A stretch of 25,794 nucleotides of DNA from Cytidiella melzeri (GCA_022592445.1 JABYQR010000505.1:1-25794), one strand, 5' to 3'; shown: positions 11,318-21,843, counted from the first letter of the stretch. Numbers and translations: made by a program. The notes: generated by a model from the sequence alone, not told the origin.

Positions 11318-11568
11318 GTTTGCGCTCAAGCATCCCCTGGTAGTGCGAGCAAAGATTTGCCGGTATTGTAATCTGACAGTACCTCAGAGCTTGGAGATAT
11401 TCAGTTGGATGTTCTGCGGTAGGTAGTAGACGGGGGCCGCGACTGTGACTTGAGTGCACCGAGAGGAGAGAGATGAAAGACTGTTTTGCGGTCAAGTGCT
11501 TGTTGGTAGTGTATAGCACAAAGATTGCTTGGTACTGTCATTTGACAGTACCTTGTACCTTTGTGCTA
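11318..11568. repeat. Direct repeat pair, the second copy forming a 55-bp imperfect palindrome
   Basis: Segments 11318-11385 and 11482-11552 are diverged direct copies sharing TGTTTTGCGxTCAAG, TGGTAGTG, CAAAGATT and TGACAGTACC. In the second copy, 11514-11568 folds on itself: outer arms TAGCACAAAG and CTTTGTGCTA match perfectly, and inner arms GGTACTGTCA and TGACAGTACC match perfectly around a two-base loop. The first copy has lost most of this pairing. No coding sequence is evident here. Confidence 0.6.
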
Positions 11569-11714
11569 TTCACGCAAAGGTTCTTCAGTGTAGGTGACAG
11601 GACTTGTGAGAGGGGGATGAACGAGAGAAGAGAGAGACGAGAGTTCATCGGTGCTAAGAGGGAGATGCCAACGCATCAAGGTAACAGATTCAAGTGCTCA
11701 CCATTATCTTATTG

Positions 11715-11910
11715 TGAACGCCCATAGATTACAACACGTGACAGGGTCATCTACACCCGGAAGGGCGAAACGGACCAGACGTTATGCTGACACAAATCAT
11801 GGTCTTTCACGCAAAATCAGTTTCGCATCAAACAGTGTCCAAAAACGGAAGGGTTTCTATTTTAGGCACGAGCGTCAGCGAGTCGTCTTTTGCCTTGTCC
11901 CTGAATGTAG
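11715..11910 (+). repeat. Right arm of the approximately 2 kb inverted repeat
   Basis: Plus-strand partner of the 9833-10017 arm. It shares CATAGAT, then CACGTGACAGGGTCATCTAC, then GGAAGGGTTTCT in the same order. Confidence 0.65.
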
Positions 11911-11977
11911 CGAGGTTGTGTCCCATAAACTCTGGGAACAAGACTAGGGGAAGACAGTCGTTCTCCCTCAGTGGTCT

Positions 11978-12006
11978 GCGCCAAGACGCGTTAGCGTCGG
12001 TGGCGC
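11978..12006. other. Short GC-rich hairpin
   Basis: The sequence can pair GCGCC with GGCGC and, inside it, GACGC with GCGTC around a GTTA loop. It lies upstream of the DUF6589 gene. No function can be assigned; it may be the end of a small repeat. Confidence 0.4.
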
Positions 12007-12290
12007 TACTCCTTTTGCCCTTTTTTGGCAATTTTTTGCGGGCAGCAAAGCTGGCGCGACACGTCGATTGTCACGCAAAGTCACTCCTGCACAGCACCTC
12101 CTATTTCACTCTTGTCTTTGTTGTCATGCAGTCTCAAATGTTCAAGTTCAGGGTGGAACCCCCAGCTGATAGTACAGAGCCCGGTTTATGCATTTAAACC
12201 TGTGTTTCCATCCATTCGCGCTCAAATGCAGCTTGACTTACTGTAGGTGAACCACCTGCAGCACCGTTACCGCCTTTCATTCACAAAGGC

Positions 12291-15200
12291 ATGGTATCTG
12301 CAGCAGCAACAAAGCTATTGGAGAATCCGAGGCATTGGCAGACCTCTCGCGATGAGCTTAAGCTTGTTTTGAATCATATCAAGAGCGACCTTGGTTGGAC
12401 GTTCAGTGAATTCCTCTACAAGCTGTTTCTGACCAAGGACAATGATCACCACAATATCGTGCGGAGTCCAGCTGTTGTTGGTACTGTGTTGTCGTTTCTT
12501 GGGGGACGAGGCACATACTCCCTTTCCTCTATTCTTCAACAAATCTTGGCACACCACGAGGGCAAGCCAGCTACAAATTCTGAGGAATGCAAGGACGAGT
12601 ATTCGACTGTCCGGTCTTTCATCAACATCAAGCACGCACATCCTGCACTCACAACAATGTCGGTAGAGCTGGTGTCAAAGCAGCTAGTAAAGGAGATGAA
12701 GTCAGTTGTTCAAGGAGCTGCCGGGCTTCACGGCTCACAGAAGAGTACACGGTTAGGCGGTCGGCAATCACTGATCTGGAAGGACATCAGCGCAGACACA
12801 CTGGTGGTCATACAGAAGATTTTTGTGGTGCATAACCCCCTCGGAAAATTCCTCATAGAAGCAATGGTCACTCCGCCACCAGTAGCAAGCAATTCCTTTC
12901 GCTTAGTTCGGAAAAATTGCCCTGCACATCTCGTACGTCTGTCATCTTTGTTTAGAAAACTACATAAATTACTAAACTGTGATCAACAATAGATCTTGTC
13001 AGAAATATTGGCAAGCATTGCTTACTGTCGCACACCCTACGCACGTCTGGGGCCAATGTGTTGTGCAATACTCTACTTTGCATGTGGTGCTCAGCAAACT
13101 CTCTTTCAATACAATAGCCACATTGGACACACACCCAGCTATATGACAACTCTTACAACACTTCAGAAGCTTGCGAGGTCAAGTGCAGATCACTTGATCA
13201 AGCTTGGGCTCAGTGACAGCTGCTCCCTCAAGCTTGTGTCTGATAATGTGCAACAATATGTTTTGCAAAGGGAGCGTCGAGTTGGCCGAGAGAACGTGAT
13301 AAAGGTTGGGATGTCAGCATTTGTGACAGAGGTGGTGGACTGCGACCCCAGTGTTTTGGACGTTGATGATAAGCTACATCGGATCAGAACTAGCCAGCGG
13401 ACTGAGCTCACAGTCGAAAAACTCATTGACTTCATGGACTTTGACCACTCTGAGCGCATTGGTGTTCTCCAATGGCTTCAAGTGCTTGTCAACTATATCC
13501 CTCAGCTGGAATCGATGAAAGCAGAAGTTGCACTTCTCTTTCGTACCAAAGGTGCAAAGATACCACTACCTCACACACGCAAGACTACAATTTACCCGCT
13601 GTCCACTGTTGCAAAGAACGAAAACATCACGAGCGAGTTCTGTGATGCCTTACTCGACTTCTTGGCCCAAATAGGACAGACTCCGGAGAGCTATAAGCGG
13701 CGTCTTGTGTGGTCTGGTGGTGATGGCTTGACCTTTGAGTGGCATATGCAGATTAAGGTGTACATGAGAGGGGAGAGTAATCCTGTAGAGGCATTCACAC
13801 TACTAGAGCCATATCCAGAGTCCTGGCACACTGGTGCTACCCACCTCAACCTGATTTACAAAACACACTGGGGCTCTCTGCTGACCGATGATCCATCAAA
13901 ACTTGGTCACAGTGCTGCAAAGATCAATCAGAAAGGTCCACAAAATGTCAAGAAAGTCAACTACTATCCTTCGTTGTATACAGTCCTTGTGGTTGTAGAT
14001 GTCTGTATGCTTGATTGCTGGCGGTAAGTGTTAATCTATAAATTGCCACACTGTGAACTTACCTTGCTTATCATGTAACAGAATTCTCCTTGGCGCAGAT
14101 GTTATCTTCAAGTATTTTGATGATCTTGAGGAAATGTGTACACTTCCAACACTAGCAACATTGAAAGAGCATGTGAAAACACTATTCTTTCGCTACTCTA
14201 CTCAGAAAGGATACAACAATGCACAAACGGGAAGAGTTCCCACTGAAGGTCCATTTGCCTTTGCTGAGGGACGTGCATGGACACCACCTATCCTGGACAG
14301 AAGTAGTCTACCAACTACTGCAGCAGAAGCCGAGATTGGCCAGCCAAAGTATGGTGGTGACCAGTGCCTAGCAAACTCAATCATGTTCATCCACAATGCT
14401 CTACTTTGTCGTGAATTCTCACAGAGTGTTGCGGAAGGTGATCCTGGTCGACTCTATGAATGTATCAAGGTGAGTAGGGGATTTAATAACTTGCAAAGCA
14501 TTACTGATTGGTTACATTCACCTTTTTGGAACAGTGCATGTGCTTTTCATTTGCAGGGTCATCTCATGGAAAGTACATGGGGTACATGTTGGAGATGATT
14601 ACAAACCTTGAGCTTCAGTTGAGTCCAGCATTAAAGGATGCTTTTTTGCGCAACATACTGATCAATCCATCTGGCAAAGCAGGAAGATACATGGAAGGCG
14701 ATCTGTATCTAGAGCACCTGAACCTTGAGTTGGAGGACATGATCAAGAAGAAGAGTGCTGAATGGGATAGTCCTCACCTTCGTAATGTTATTGCGCCAAA
14801 CACAGCTCACTTTGTCACACTGAAGAACAGCTTACATGAAGGGATTGGGCTTGCAAAAATGCGCGGTTGCCATACAGTACCACATAGCAGACCAGAAGTC
14901 AAGACATTACTCAAAACATATGCAAAGTACAATCTACATCGCCTTCGACCAGGACGTCATTACAGAGACATTAAAAGTGATCTTAACACTATTGGAAAAG
15001 GAGTAAAGGTGCTGATGGAAGGAAAATTAAAGAAGTGGATAAGTGAGTCTACAAGAATGTGTTATGTCGCACCTACAGCAACAATCGAAGAAGCATTACA
15101 CGCAATCGACACAGAGCTAGCAGCTCAACGTGACATTGATGGCAGCAATACGCAGCAGCCAACTCCAGGCATTGTGTCATACAGAGATGGAGAGTTGATA

Positions 15201-15374
15201 GTGGATGTTGGAGCAGAAGACATGGTCAATGAAGAGTTTATCTGGGAAGGTGAAGAAGAAATGGCAGCGTGGAGTAATGAAAACTTGGAAAATGAGTGGA
15301 GTCTAACTGAGCATGCAGACGGGGCAGATGAGATGGACAACCAGGCAGATGGGGTGGACAATGATGGACACTAG
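12291..15374 (+). CDS. DUF6589-type protein, four exons, 966 aa, intact
   Basis: Exons are 12291-12932, 12993-14023, 14082-14469 and 14535-15374. The three introns (60, 58 and 65 nt) have GTACGT, GTAAGT and GTGAGT donors, branch-like TTACTAAAC in the first and TTACTGAT in the third, and in-frame joins. The protein resembles the DUF6589 family of basidiomycetes, of unknown function, by GGDGLT (around 457-462), ESWHTGATHLNLIYKT, AEGDPGRLYECIK (675-687) and FAGSSHGKYMGYMLEM followed by LSPALKDAFLRNILINPSGK. Asp298 (LKLVSDN), Asp458 (GGD) and Glu676 (AEGD) are spaced like an RNase-H-fold DDE centre; that reading is inference. The C-terminus is strongly acidic. There are no stops or shifts across 2.9 kb of coding, unlike nearly everything around it. 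The true start may lie further upstream. It converges on the helicase gene, with 162 bp between the two stops. Confidence 0.85.
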
Positions 15375-15536
15375 TACCGTGGCTGCTTTGAAGGTGTATC
15401 CAGGCTGCTCTCCTTATCCTGCTTGAATTGTCAGATATCACGATTTGTGATGATGATGTACATAGAACAAACCTCTGTGCACATTAACATACGTGTGTAC
15501 TTTTGTTTGCTGGGTGTTGTTGGAAGGGATTCAGGC

Positions 15537-17674
15537 CTAGGTGTTGAAGGAGGTGAAGTATTTCGTAAAATTGGACAAGCCGTGAAGCCTCCAGTAGAAG
15601 AAACAGTCCACCTGAGCCCACCATATTGTATTATACTTCACACATCCATCAGTACGGCACATTGCAAGCAGAATCATTTTCAGATACCGGGGACCTTGCT
15701 CTTGTATACCTATAGATTTCATGTCCGATTCGGAACCCAGCTTGTCACTAGAGCCATCCTCAGACTCAGAGCTGCTGTCAGCATGTTCAGCGGCAACCTT
15801 CTCAGCCTGCTTTTGTGCCCGATTAGCTTGCGCTTTGTCCCGTCGCTTTTGCGTGTCCTCCTGTTGCATCACATCGACAGCAACCTGTAGTCGCATGACA
15901 ACGTCCCATAGGCGGCCGGCATGCGGTAGAAGATAGCTGCATTCTGCAATGATTGGCTCCAGATCAGCAGCTGTGGTCAATGAGCTAAGACAGTCGAGGA
16001 TACCCTCGCAAACTGCGTCTGGTAGGAAGAGATATGGTGGTATTTGGGCAATGCTGGTGCCGCCATCTTCATACAGGTCGTCGCAGAAGGCTTCTAAGGC
16101 TTTGACACCCACGTCGTGCATACGACGAGTGAGCGTACCACGCTTGCGTGACTTGACCTTGATTCCCAATGTGTCAGGGGCAGCTTTGGATTCCGGCATA
16201 CACATGCTGCAGTTGCAGTCGGGCTGCACAGCGGAGAATATCTTTGTACAGGTCAGGCAGGAACAGGGGTCGTGGTTGTGTGAGGGATTGGCATACAAGA
16301 TATCCTGGAAGGCCGGATAGCACCACGCAAGGATCATTCGCGCAACGTCAATGTTCATCTCTGCGTGACATCCCTTTGTGATGCTGATCGCCTTTACGGC
16401 TTTGTCCGCCAACACAATTTGCGCCTTGGTAACATAGACAATGCCTCTTGCGTCCTTGACCAAATTGTGGTCTCGTCCAGCATGTCCGATCTTCTGGAGC
16501 ATGTTGTTGACTGATGGCAGAGCTGACAGGAGGATGACATCTTGCACATTTGGCAGGTCAACGCCGACCATGAGAGCGTCCGTAGCAATGATGATCTGTG
16601 TCAAATTGGTGTGGCAGAAAGCCTGCAGCGTTGCGGCATTATCTCTCTCTGATAGGGATCAATATAGACGGATGCAGAACCTCTGTTGTTCTGCGGTGGC
16701 AGTCGACATCTTCTTTAGTTGTGCAAGAAGGTCCTCCATAACACGCCACCACTGAGCAATTGAGTCGGCAAACATTATTATCTTCCTCCCACTTGCTAGC
16801 ACCCAGTAGAGACCAGGGCAACCAAAGCTCTTTGTGCTCTTTGTCAGGGTTCGGAATCTCATCTTGGTATCGTTGCGTTGATTTGACCTGCGGATAAGAT
16901 TGTAACGACCGGACTGCAGGCCAAAGAACTCCAGTACCGAGCTTGAGTTGACCCCTGGTGCTAGCGTAGCTGACGTGAGAATAAGCACAACACGAGCTGT
17001 AGGCAATCAAGCATGTATGAAGCCAATCTGTGTGTACTCCTTGCAAAGCCCTGAGGTAGCCCAGGACTTGCACAAGTGCACCTCGTCAACTCCGAGTGCA
17101 CACACCCTACACTTAAAGATTGGGTTGTGGATAAGCGTCTCGAACCCATTGGACATGAGCTGCTCCGGAGAGAGCAAAATGACAGTGTAGCAAGCATGGG
17201 GTTCATGCCAGAGGTTCAGTCCGCGCTTCGCAGCCGTCTGAAGGGCTGTATGGTTGATAACAGTTGTATTAAGCCCTAAGTTATTAAAAGTACGCCCCTT
17301 GAAGTATATTAGCACACTGTACAAAAGGGTATACAAGCTGCGAGACATACCATTTCATCCTCCAAGCCAATGGTCGGCAAGACCATTACCATCACTGGAT
17401 TTTGCGGGACCATCGCGGAAGCAATGGGATACAATGTACGTTGACAGTCGAGCTCTTGTAGCACGAGCATGTACATCGAGTAATACCCGGTTTTGCCAGA
17501 TCCTGTCCCTGAAATGGCGAGGAGGTGAACTCCATCAAGAGACTTCACGAGACCATCAAGAACGTAGTCGTGGGGGCGGTAAGTGAATTTCAACAATAAT
17601 ATGTTCAAAACAAGCATGCAGCCCTCTGGTGAGCAGAACTTGAACTCCCCATTGGGCGGCGGGGAGGTGGTCAT
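15537..17674 (-). pseudogene. RecQ-like ATP-dependent DNA helicase, inactivated
   Basis: Two exons, 17674-17351 and 17297-15537, are joined across a 53-nt phase-0 intron (GTATGT, branch GTGCTAAT, CAAG). Motifs in order: Walker A SGTGSGKTG (17512-17486), LLSPEQL, DEVH (17087-17076), LTSAT (16976-16962), IIIATDALMVGVDLP and QKIGHAGRD (16496-16470). After motif VI comes a zinc-binding-like cluster CxCxxC...CxCxxC (16265-16200), then a basic and acidic coiled tail. Two in-frame TGA codons, 17009-17007 and 16661-16659, break the frame; the first lies where an Arg is expected, so CGA to TGA fits. Motif VI has His where the arginine-rich QxxGRxGR normally has Arg. The region after DEVH is also degraded. 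The 5' end is uncertain: the start at 17674 is only the best Met in the Walker A frame. The coding frame stops at 15537; a last intron near 15725 is possible. Confidence 0.82.
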
Positions 17675-18180
17675 GCAAACGAGGCGAGAGAAAAGATTTG
17701 AAGAGCGTGTGACACGCTGTGACATAACGCGCATACACAGTGACATTGCACCGGCAACTCCCTAAGGGGTAGCGTCTCTAATGGTGACGCGACCTGTACA
17801 AGACTATCAATTTTGCTGCTCTGCGCACGCGGGAATTCCAGCTTCTGAAAAGCTACACAACTGAGTGACATAGTGGGTTGTCAAAGTAGTGCATGACGGC
17901 TATCTTTTCTGACTGTTACAGCCCAAGCATGGCAATTGTCATGGATGGCCTGACTAGCCCTTAATTTTCGCAATTTACCTCTTGTTTTTATCTGTAAAAC
18001 TCCGGGCTGCAGCTCAGTTGCAACCTTCTCTGCACAAACTCCTTTGCACGTCTATTAAGCGCCCGTATCACGTGGCTTAGACGCTCCACACGGTCACATT
18101 ACTTGCTACTACATCACACTGGCATGTGACTTAGCTTAAGTAAGACCACATGGCTACAGACACATGGCTCAGCCCATAGC
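17675..18180. other. Upstream flank of the helicase, no gene seen
   Basis: It may contain 5' exons of the helicase, since other families begin further upstream, but no exon could be joined. No terminal repeat matching the 5' flank of the DUF6589 gene was found by eye. Confidence 0.4.
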
Positions 18181-18445
18181 TAGGGTTTGACGTCATAGAT
18201 ACCATCCACATGGGCTCCTTATTGTTCTTTCCCTGTTGTTCTCTTTATGGAAGGATGTTCTCACAGGTGTGGGAATGGAATACAATAGTTGGTCTCCTTT
18301 TAGATAGATTCTCTCACGGGTAGAGTTCTTGGCAAGGTCAAGACAATAGCTATTGTTCTTCTTTAGGTAGTTCTTTTGTTCTTCGTTCACACGGCTTCTT
18401 GCAAAGCCTGCCCTCAACATGGTCTGTGCGCAGGTCCCTGAAGTC

Positions 18446-18453
18446 TATATAAG
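18446..18453 (+). promoter_or_regulatory. TATA box of the first LTR-like region
   Basis: TATATAAG lies 37 bp upstream of the first copy of the 20-bp repeat, a spacing that puts transcription start at about the beginning of the repeat. Confidence 0.6.
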
Positions 18454-18489
18454 CAGCTACATGTACGCTCCTAGCCCCCATCTCGACCT

Positions 18490-18577
18490 CTTGGTCTTTA
18501 CTGGGCTAGGTAAGCAATACCCCTCTTGTACTACATAGCAAGTAGTATCAATGCTAACTTGGTCTTTACTGGGCTAG
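18490..18577 (+). repeat. 20-bp direct repeat bracketing a probable intron
   Basis: CTTGGTCTTTACTGGGCTAG occurs at 18490-18509 and identically at 18558-18577. The first copy is followed directly by GTAAGC, the second ends in TAG, and GCTAAC (18553-18558) is a good branch point. Splicing from 18510 to 18577 would remove 68 nt, and the spliced RNA would keep one copy of the repeat. Confidence 0.75.
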
Positions 18578-18700
18578 ATAACTTGTATAAAGTCTGATAG
18601 CTGGTGAGAGCACTGTGCTACACGCCTGCCACCACCTCCTTGTCGATATCCACTTTGTGTCCCTGTCTGTCACGTCGAGCCTTGTCTCCGTGTCAGCAAT

Positions 18701-21165
18701 TGTCATGCTGGGCAGAGGAATGGTTTTTGTGACACACCCTGGTCATACCATCATTTGCAAGATCACAGTATCATTCACAAAAATGTGATCTGTTAAGCAC
18801 CAAATAATGGACAACCTGACTGAGGCAAGCATTCTGGAGGTCAATATTGAAACATTGGGCAGAGGACTGGTCCTATACTGAAGTTGTTCAATGTCAATCT
18901 GATAGGTCTGGTACAGGGTAAACAAGAGATTGATGTTATACAACACATACGGGCATACCTGGTTTAGGGCAAGCAAGAGATGCTGTCCCCTGTACCAATC
19001 CTCTATACAAAACTCTCAATTGTCAGATGTACGTGTATAGTCATACTGATGTCTCCAGGTGCTGATGCACCTCCTTCCTAATCTGTTCCTTCTGCCTCTC
19101 CTCGAGGGTCACCAATTGACATTCAAAGCCAAATTGAAGGCCCAATGTAGAGATTTCTGTGTTGCAGAGAGTCACAGACATAGATTAAGCACCTGTTGTG
19201 TTATTGCTTCATTGTTCCCATCTTTATTGTTGTTTGCACCACCCTCAATGTTGGCAACAACACACTCATGCTGTCCATGCTTGACACCGAGTACTGACAG
19301 CTAAACTCAAGATGCTGCAAAGTGCTTCTGCCAGAACCCCCTCACCATGGACCCTAATAGTAAAGTGCCACTCTGCCAATCATGCCTGAAGCCTGTCTGC
19401 TATGAGAAAATAGTGCTCACCTGTTTGGTGAGTGCCCTTCACATTGACTATCACCTCTGCTGACACAGACTCAGGGGATTGCTGCACTTGCTGTCATCGG
19501 GACCTGCAGTCCTCTGTTCCAGCTCAAATTCACTTGACCGGCAGCAATGCAAGAGTGACTGCACAGCTCATCTCGGGAGCGTGCTTGAAGGAGAAAAGGC
19601 AGAGTTTGAATGTCTCATTCCTCACAGTTCTGCTCTCTATACTCAGTCTTTGCTAACTATGCCAAACCTTCCCCTCACTCCTTTGAACTCTTGTTGCTCC
19701 TCTTCATGTAGCCGACCAGTCCCATAGTATATACCCCAAAAATCACAGTTGAAGGTGAGCATTGCTCATCAATATGCTGCTCCTGACCATTTTCCTGCTT
19801 CTGCTAGGTGGGTTGCTACTGCAAATCTGGCCAACATTGGTACTATATATTACAAACTAATAGTATTACTATAATGATCGCCGCAAGTGGCAGCAATTTT
19901 TGATCCCTTTATGGTAACACGCGGCTTTCAAACATTCTTTACATTTGTGTCTTCCCATTTGGCACACTGTCTATTGGTACTGAGGTAATACAGTTGCAGC
20001 CAACAAACTCGCATCCTACGTCTATTCCCGCATGGCACCGGTGACCAAAGCCTCGCAAAGATGTCTGTTCCGTTGATGGACTTTGTATTCCTTTAACATT
20101 TGGACAGGTTGAGTACGATAATATCATCAGCCAGCCGACCATCAACATGCATGCCTTTGTCTTCACATAACACTGCAAATTTTTTGATGGGGTCGCTGAA
20201 ACAAGTGACAATGTGAGCCACTGTTCCCCCCTTTCCTGCTTCTTGTTCAACTTTTTGCGAGCTGGATAACCCACAACTTGTTCCCCGCCTCACAGAGACC
20301 GCAGGGAGGATAACCATTTGCATTCAGGTATGGACTTGTTGTACTATCTGACGTATAGCATACTAACTTAAGCTTAGTGGCCCGGCTACAATCTATGATT
20401 TGACGTCTTGCATATATACGGCCACAGCTACGACGTCAACCCTCACAATATGCAGAAGCTGGCTAAACTCATTGCACAGAAGGTCAGAGTATTCTTGGAC
20501 TTGAGGTGCACTCTTATGTCACTATTGCTATCCGTCTGACCCGCAATTGAAACATTAGGATTTCTGAGCTGAACCGTCCACACACACCAACGATGACTCT
20601 GGGTCACTAGAGAAGTATCCCTTCGACTGCCTTGTGCTACTCGAACTGCCACATGTCTACAGGTACATCGCAGTGCTGGCGTGAACAGTCGTCACGCTGT
20701 ACGTCTCCAGATGGTACATGACATCCAGGTTACCCTGACGTCATTTGCCTTGGCTTTTTGCTTTCATCACTCCTGTCTCACGATCATTGTTCACTGTCCT
20801 TGCCGCTTCCTCTTGAAACGTTTTGTTTGCAGGTAATTCCCTTAATATACAAAACATTCCTACTCCCCACTGCTAACACAATAGTATTACCTTTTGTTTG
20901 CTAGTAGCTCATTGGTATGTAGAGGTTTGATTTGTGATACAGTTGTTACTTACAGCCTCAGCAGTTGGAAGCACAAATCAGTTCTATGCTTCCCGCAAAA
21001 AAGATCAACAAGATGCTGTACACCTATGTCATTTATATGAAATATCCTTGAATATTGGGTTTCTATGTCTAGTAAGCCAACAATCTCTCTTGGCACTGAC
21101 ATGCCTTCCATGTCCTTCCTGATCTGCATCTCCTTGCATGTCACCATGTGCCATCACGCTACCAT
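18701..21165. other. 2.5 kb without a gene I can support
   Basis: Only short frames are present. Weak candidates are a Cys-rich plus-strand exon at about 19319-19428 (CFCQ, CQSCLKPVC, LTC) ending at a GTGAGT donor, a minus-strand frame at 20093-20323, and a minus-strand frame at 20950-21147 ending at a GTAAGT donor. None could be extended into a spliced gene. A TATA-like CATATATACGG lies at about 20409. The region may be an old, eroded transposon or contain non-coding or very intron-rich sequence. Confidence 0.4.
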
Positions 21166-21169
21166 CTCA

Positions 21170-21567
21170 TCAGGAAACACTGTTCGGCTCCGAAGATGGG
21201 CACCCTGACAGCCGTTTCCTGAGGGCGTGGTAGATGGGCAAGTCATAACAATATACAGGGTGCAACTTGTAGACTTGGTACAGTTGTGGCACTAACAGAC
21301 CGTTAGGGTGAGCAGCAATGTACCTGTACAGATTGAGCAAAGATTGTGAGAAACACCTTCCATTGACAACTTAACATGAAGTGTCAGTACTCACTTCGAT
21401 ATTATCTTATCAAGAAAGGGAACTTTGAGATTGTTGCTGCTTTTGCTCCCCTCCCTGACAGAGGGACTGACAGAGGGAGGTGGTAAAGGGATGGCAGATA
21501 CAGTCACCATATGGAATGCACTGGTGAGAACAGCAACAAACAACACAAGAGGGATTGAAATACGCAT
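21170..21567 (-). CDS. Small putative secreted protein, two exons, 108 aa
   Basis: Exon 1 is 21567-21395 and exon 2 is 21323-21170. The 71-nt intron has donor GTGAGT and acceptor TGTACAG, and splits a Lys codon (AA|G) without changing frame. The protein starts with a classical signal peptide: MRIS, then a hydrophobic core PLVLFVAVLTSAF, then a likely cleavage site after VSA at residue 25. The mature part of about 83 residues begins Pro-rich (IPLPPPS), has a Tyr/His/Leu-rich middle (YQVYKLHPVYCYDLPIY) and only two Cys. The ATG at 21567 is preferred because translation from it begins directly with the signal peptide. I do not recognise the family. It could be an effector-like or hydrophilic secreted host protein lodged among transposons; no partner gene is visible. 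Confidence 0.65.
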
Positions 21568-21810
21568 GACAAGCAATATAGGATGTTTGGAGGGATTTTA
21601 GACGATAAAACAGCTGTCAGAGTAAATTCAGTACAGTGGCCCAAGGTATTGATATTTCCAGCTCTCGCTCACGGACAAGGTTACCTTGTTCTTTTCCTTG
21701 TTCTTTTCATTGTTCTTTTTTTTATATGAATCACATGGTCGCATAGCTTCATTCCCGCGGACACAGCTTTGTTGATTATCATTTCCTTATCGAGCCGTCT
21801 CTGGTTGTAC

Positions 21811-21818
21811 TATAAGAG
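21811..21818 (+). promoter_or_regulatory. TATA box of the copia LTR
   Basis: TATAAGAG lies 33 bp upstream of the first repeat copy, the usual distance to a transcription start. Confidence 0.55.
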
Positions 21819-21843
21819 TTCACTCATTCCTCTCTTTTCCCCC

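Larger units (their letters stand above)
9833..11910. mobile_element. Putative inverted-repeat element around a degenerate minus-strand gene
   Basis: Two arms of roughly 180-200 bp face each other. The best matched core joins 9851-9997 with the reverse complement of 11735-11885: both contain CACGTGACAGGGTCATCTAC, then a diverged stretch, then GGAAGGGTTTCT. Weaker similarity continues on both sides of the core. The interior (10018-11714) holds minus-strand coding-like segments. This may be a DNA transposon with long inverted ends, or two inverted copies of one small repeat. A short sequence near AAGACTAGGGGAGACAGTCG also occurs at 9834 and 11939 in the same orientation, which complicates the outer boundaries. 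Confidence 0.5.
18200..18700 (+). mobile_element. LTR-like promoter region, probably a solo or orphan LTR
   Basis: The region has the layout of the two LTRs further right: four TTGTTCT motifs (18222, 18236, 18353, 18377), a TATA box at 18446-18453, and the context CGACCTCTT before a splice-donor-linked direct repeat at 18490-18577. No Gag or Pol follows, so it is either a solo LTR or an LTR whose body was lost. Exact ends and target-site duplications could not be fixed. Confidence 0.5.

Noticed and set aside
15723..16381. Plus-strand frames of 70-123 aa across the helicase tail
   Set aside because: They are the complement of the helicase Cys cluster and C-terminal region.
12100..18060. Terminal inverted repeats around the DUF6589-helicase pair
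   Set aside because: Compared the flanks by eye in both orientations and found no convincing match; absence is not proven.
19939..20323. Two overlapping minus-strand frames (76 and 111 aa)
   Set aside because: Each has plausible patches, but no start, splice sites or family could be established.
20950..21147. 65-aa minus-strand frame ending at a GTAAGT donor, just after the secreted-protein gene
   Set aside because: Looks partly protein-like, but no downstream exon keeps the frame, and the opposite strand reads equally well (the site is nearly self-complementary as TTACTTACAG).
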